DNA from: JAVBUZ01 sp031554725
GTDB taxonomy: Bacteria; Bacillota; Clostridia; Lachnospirales; Lachnospiraceae
Assembly: GCA_031554725.1 (NCBI GenBank)
Contig: JAVBUZ010000257.1
Span: 1 to 15,259 of the forward strand
Direction: 5' to 3'
Length of the DNA stretch: 15,259 bases
The translations under genes were made by a program, and so were the position numbers. This document shows positions 14,667 through 15,259 of the stretch, in pieces (within the stretch, counting starts at the first letter, position 1; each line of letters opens with the position of its first letter). Below the pieces are notes generated by a model. It did no database searches. It saw only the letters and a list, made by a program, of their open reading frames with translations, and was not told the DNA's origin.

Positions 14667-14685
14667 AGAGAGAATAATCCCCCTG
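14655..14685 (-). terminator. terminator of the M23 peptidase gene
   Basis: On the minus strand the stretch 14685-14666 forms an 8-bp stem (three G-U pairs) with a 4-base loop, directly followed by TTATTTTTTTG. It starts 15 bases after the stop codon. It separates the peptidase gene from the butyrate promoter. Confidence 0.7.
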
Positions 14686-14699
14686 CTTTTTTCGCTTTT

Positions 14700-15259
14700 T
14701 TAATCATTTTTTCTCTCGTTTTTAGCCCTATAATTTTCTAACTCTTTATCCTTCATTTCTTGTATTCGTTTCCACTCCTTTGTTCCTTCTACCTTTACTG
14801 TTTCAGAGCGATTTTTATATAAGAACTGGGTGAGCGGATATACATCAATCCAAATCTCATTATTGCTATCTTTTTGTGCCTCGTTAAATATAAGCTCCAT
14901 TCCCCAATGCAGATGGGTTACTTCTATATTATTCACATTTTCCTTGGTACTGTAACCAGTGTGCCCCATATACCCAATAACATCGCCAGCTGTTACAAGC
15001 GTTCCTTCTTCCAGCCAGTCAGCATATGGATAGTTTTGACGCAAGTGCGCATAATAGTAATATCGTTTTCCATCAATACTTCTAATTCCAAGTCTCCATC
15101 CACCATATTGGTTCCATCCAATGGCTTCAACATAACCCGATTCAATCGCAATAATAGGTGTACCCACCTGCCCCATCATATCATGTCCTAAATGCTGCCT
15201 TTTATACCCATAGCTTCTGCTTGAACCAAAATCATCATAATGATTATAATCAAAGCCTT
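14700..15259 (-). CDS. M23 family metallopeptidase, 3' part
   Basis: The reading frame is open to the window edge, so the gene's start and N-terminal part are missing; about 185 codons are visible. It is a zinc peptidase of the LytM/M23 type, which cleaves cell-wall peptides outside the membrane. The zinc ligands of H-L-G-H-D (His codon 15192-15194, Asp codon 15180-15182) are present, with Y-A-H-L and T-H-L-H-W-G (second zinc His). I-G-Y-M-G-H-T-G-Y-S is the usual M23 loop. A start at the Met-Met near 15179 would lose HLGHD and is rejected. The C-terminus is a charged tail of about 30 residues. Without the N-terminus I cannot tell whether it is anchored or secreted. Confidence 0.92.
   Translation of the reverse strand, partial: GFDYNHYDDFGSSRSYGYKRQHLGHDMMGQVGTPIIAIESGYVEAIGWNQYGGWRLGIRSIDGKRYYYYAHLRQNYPYADWLEEGTLVTAGDVIGYMGHTGYSTKENVNNIEVTHLHWGMELIFNEAQKDSNNEIWIDVYPLTQFLYKNRSETVKVEGTKEWKRIQEMKDKELENYRAKNERKND

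Noticed and set aside
14700..15179. Complete 159-residue M23 protein starting at 15179
   Set aside because: The frame is open upstream to the window edge, and the zinc-binding HxxxD lies before that Met, so the gene is cut by the window.

Overview
The window looks like a chromosomal segment of a low-GC anaerobic Firmicute, most likely a butyrate-producing member of the Lachnospiraceae (Clostridia). The strongest reason is a complete central butyrate operon in the order thl-crt-hbd-bcd-etfB-etfA. From established knowledge, this order is typical of Roseburia, Coprococcus and Butyrivibrio relatives, whereas Clostridium acetobutylicum has crt-bcd-etfB-etfA-hbd with a separate thl. Purine-rich Shine-Dalgarno sites and AT-rich spacers also fit. 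All long genes lie on the minus strand, so transcription runs from high to low coordinates; one 43-codon ORF is on the plus strand.

Right part (15259-8465). The 3' part of an M23 peptidase gene enters from the window edge and ends at a terminator. A good sigma-A-type promoter then drives thl, crt, hbd, bcd, etfB and etfA, which convert two acetyl-CoA to butyryl-CoA. The last reduction is done by the Bcd-EtfAB flavoprotein complex, which in this family couples crotonyl-CoA reduction to ferredoxin reduction by electron bifurcation. The enzyme releasing butyrate (But, or Ptb-Buk) is not here. The promoter is bracketed by a perfect 15-bp inverted repeat that partly resembles Rex operators. A 17-bp stem-loop without a U-tract sits between thl and crt.

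Middle part (8464-6697). Downstream of etfA lies a roughly 248-bp imperfect palindrome with a terminator-like hairpin at each end. A related hairpin recurs near 7013, making three copies of one hairpin family. Between them is a gene of the PD-(D/E)XK (Rpn-like) nuclease/transposase family. A small plus-strand ORF with an extended -10 promoter follows.

Left part (6696-1). A serine beta-lactamase-like hydrolase, two ABC-2 permeases, their ATPase and a small membrane protein form a tightly packed operon with its own promoter, resembling an exporter with an associated hydrolase. Beyond it are a remnant of an Amidase_6-type domain, a very short predicted transcription unit, and two unrecognised exported proteins (one with a C-terminal anchor, one a probable lipoprotein). 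The window ends in a second long palindrome of about 133 bp.

The coding content is mostly ordinary. The unusual signals are non-coding: the two long palindromes, the recurring terminator-like hairpins, the repeat around the butyrate promoter, the thl-crt stem-loop and the small ORFs or transcripts. No tRNA, rRNA, CRISPR array or complete insertion sequence was recognised.
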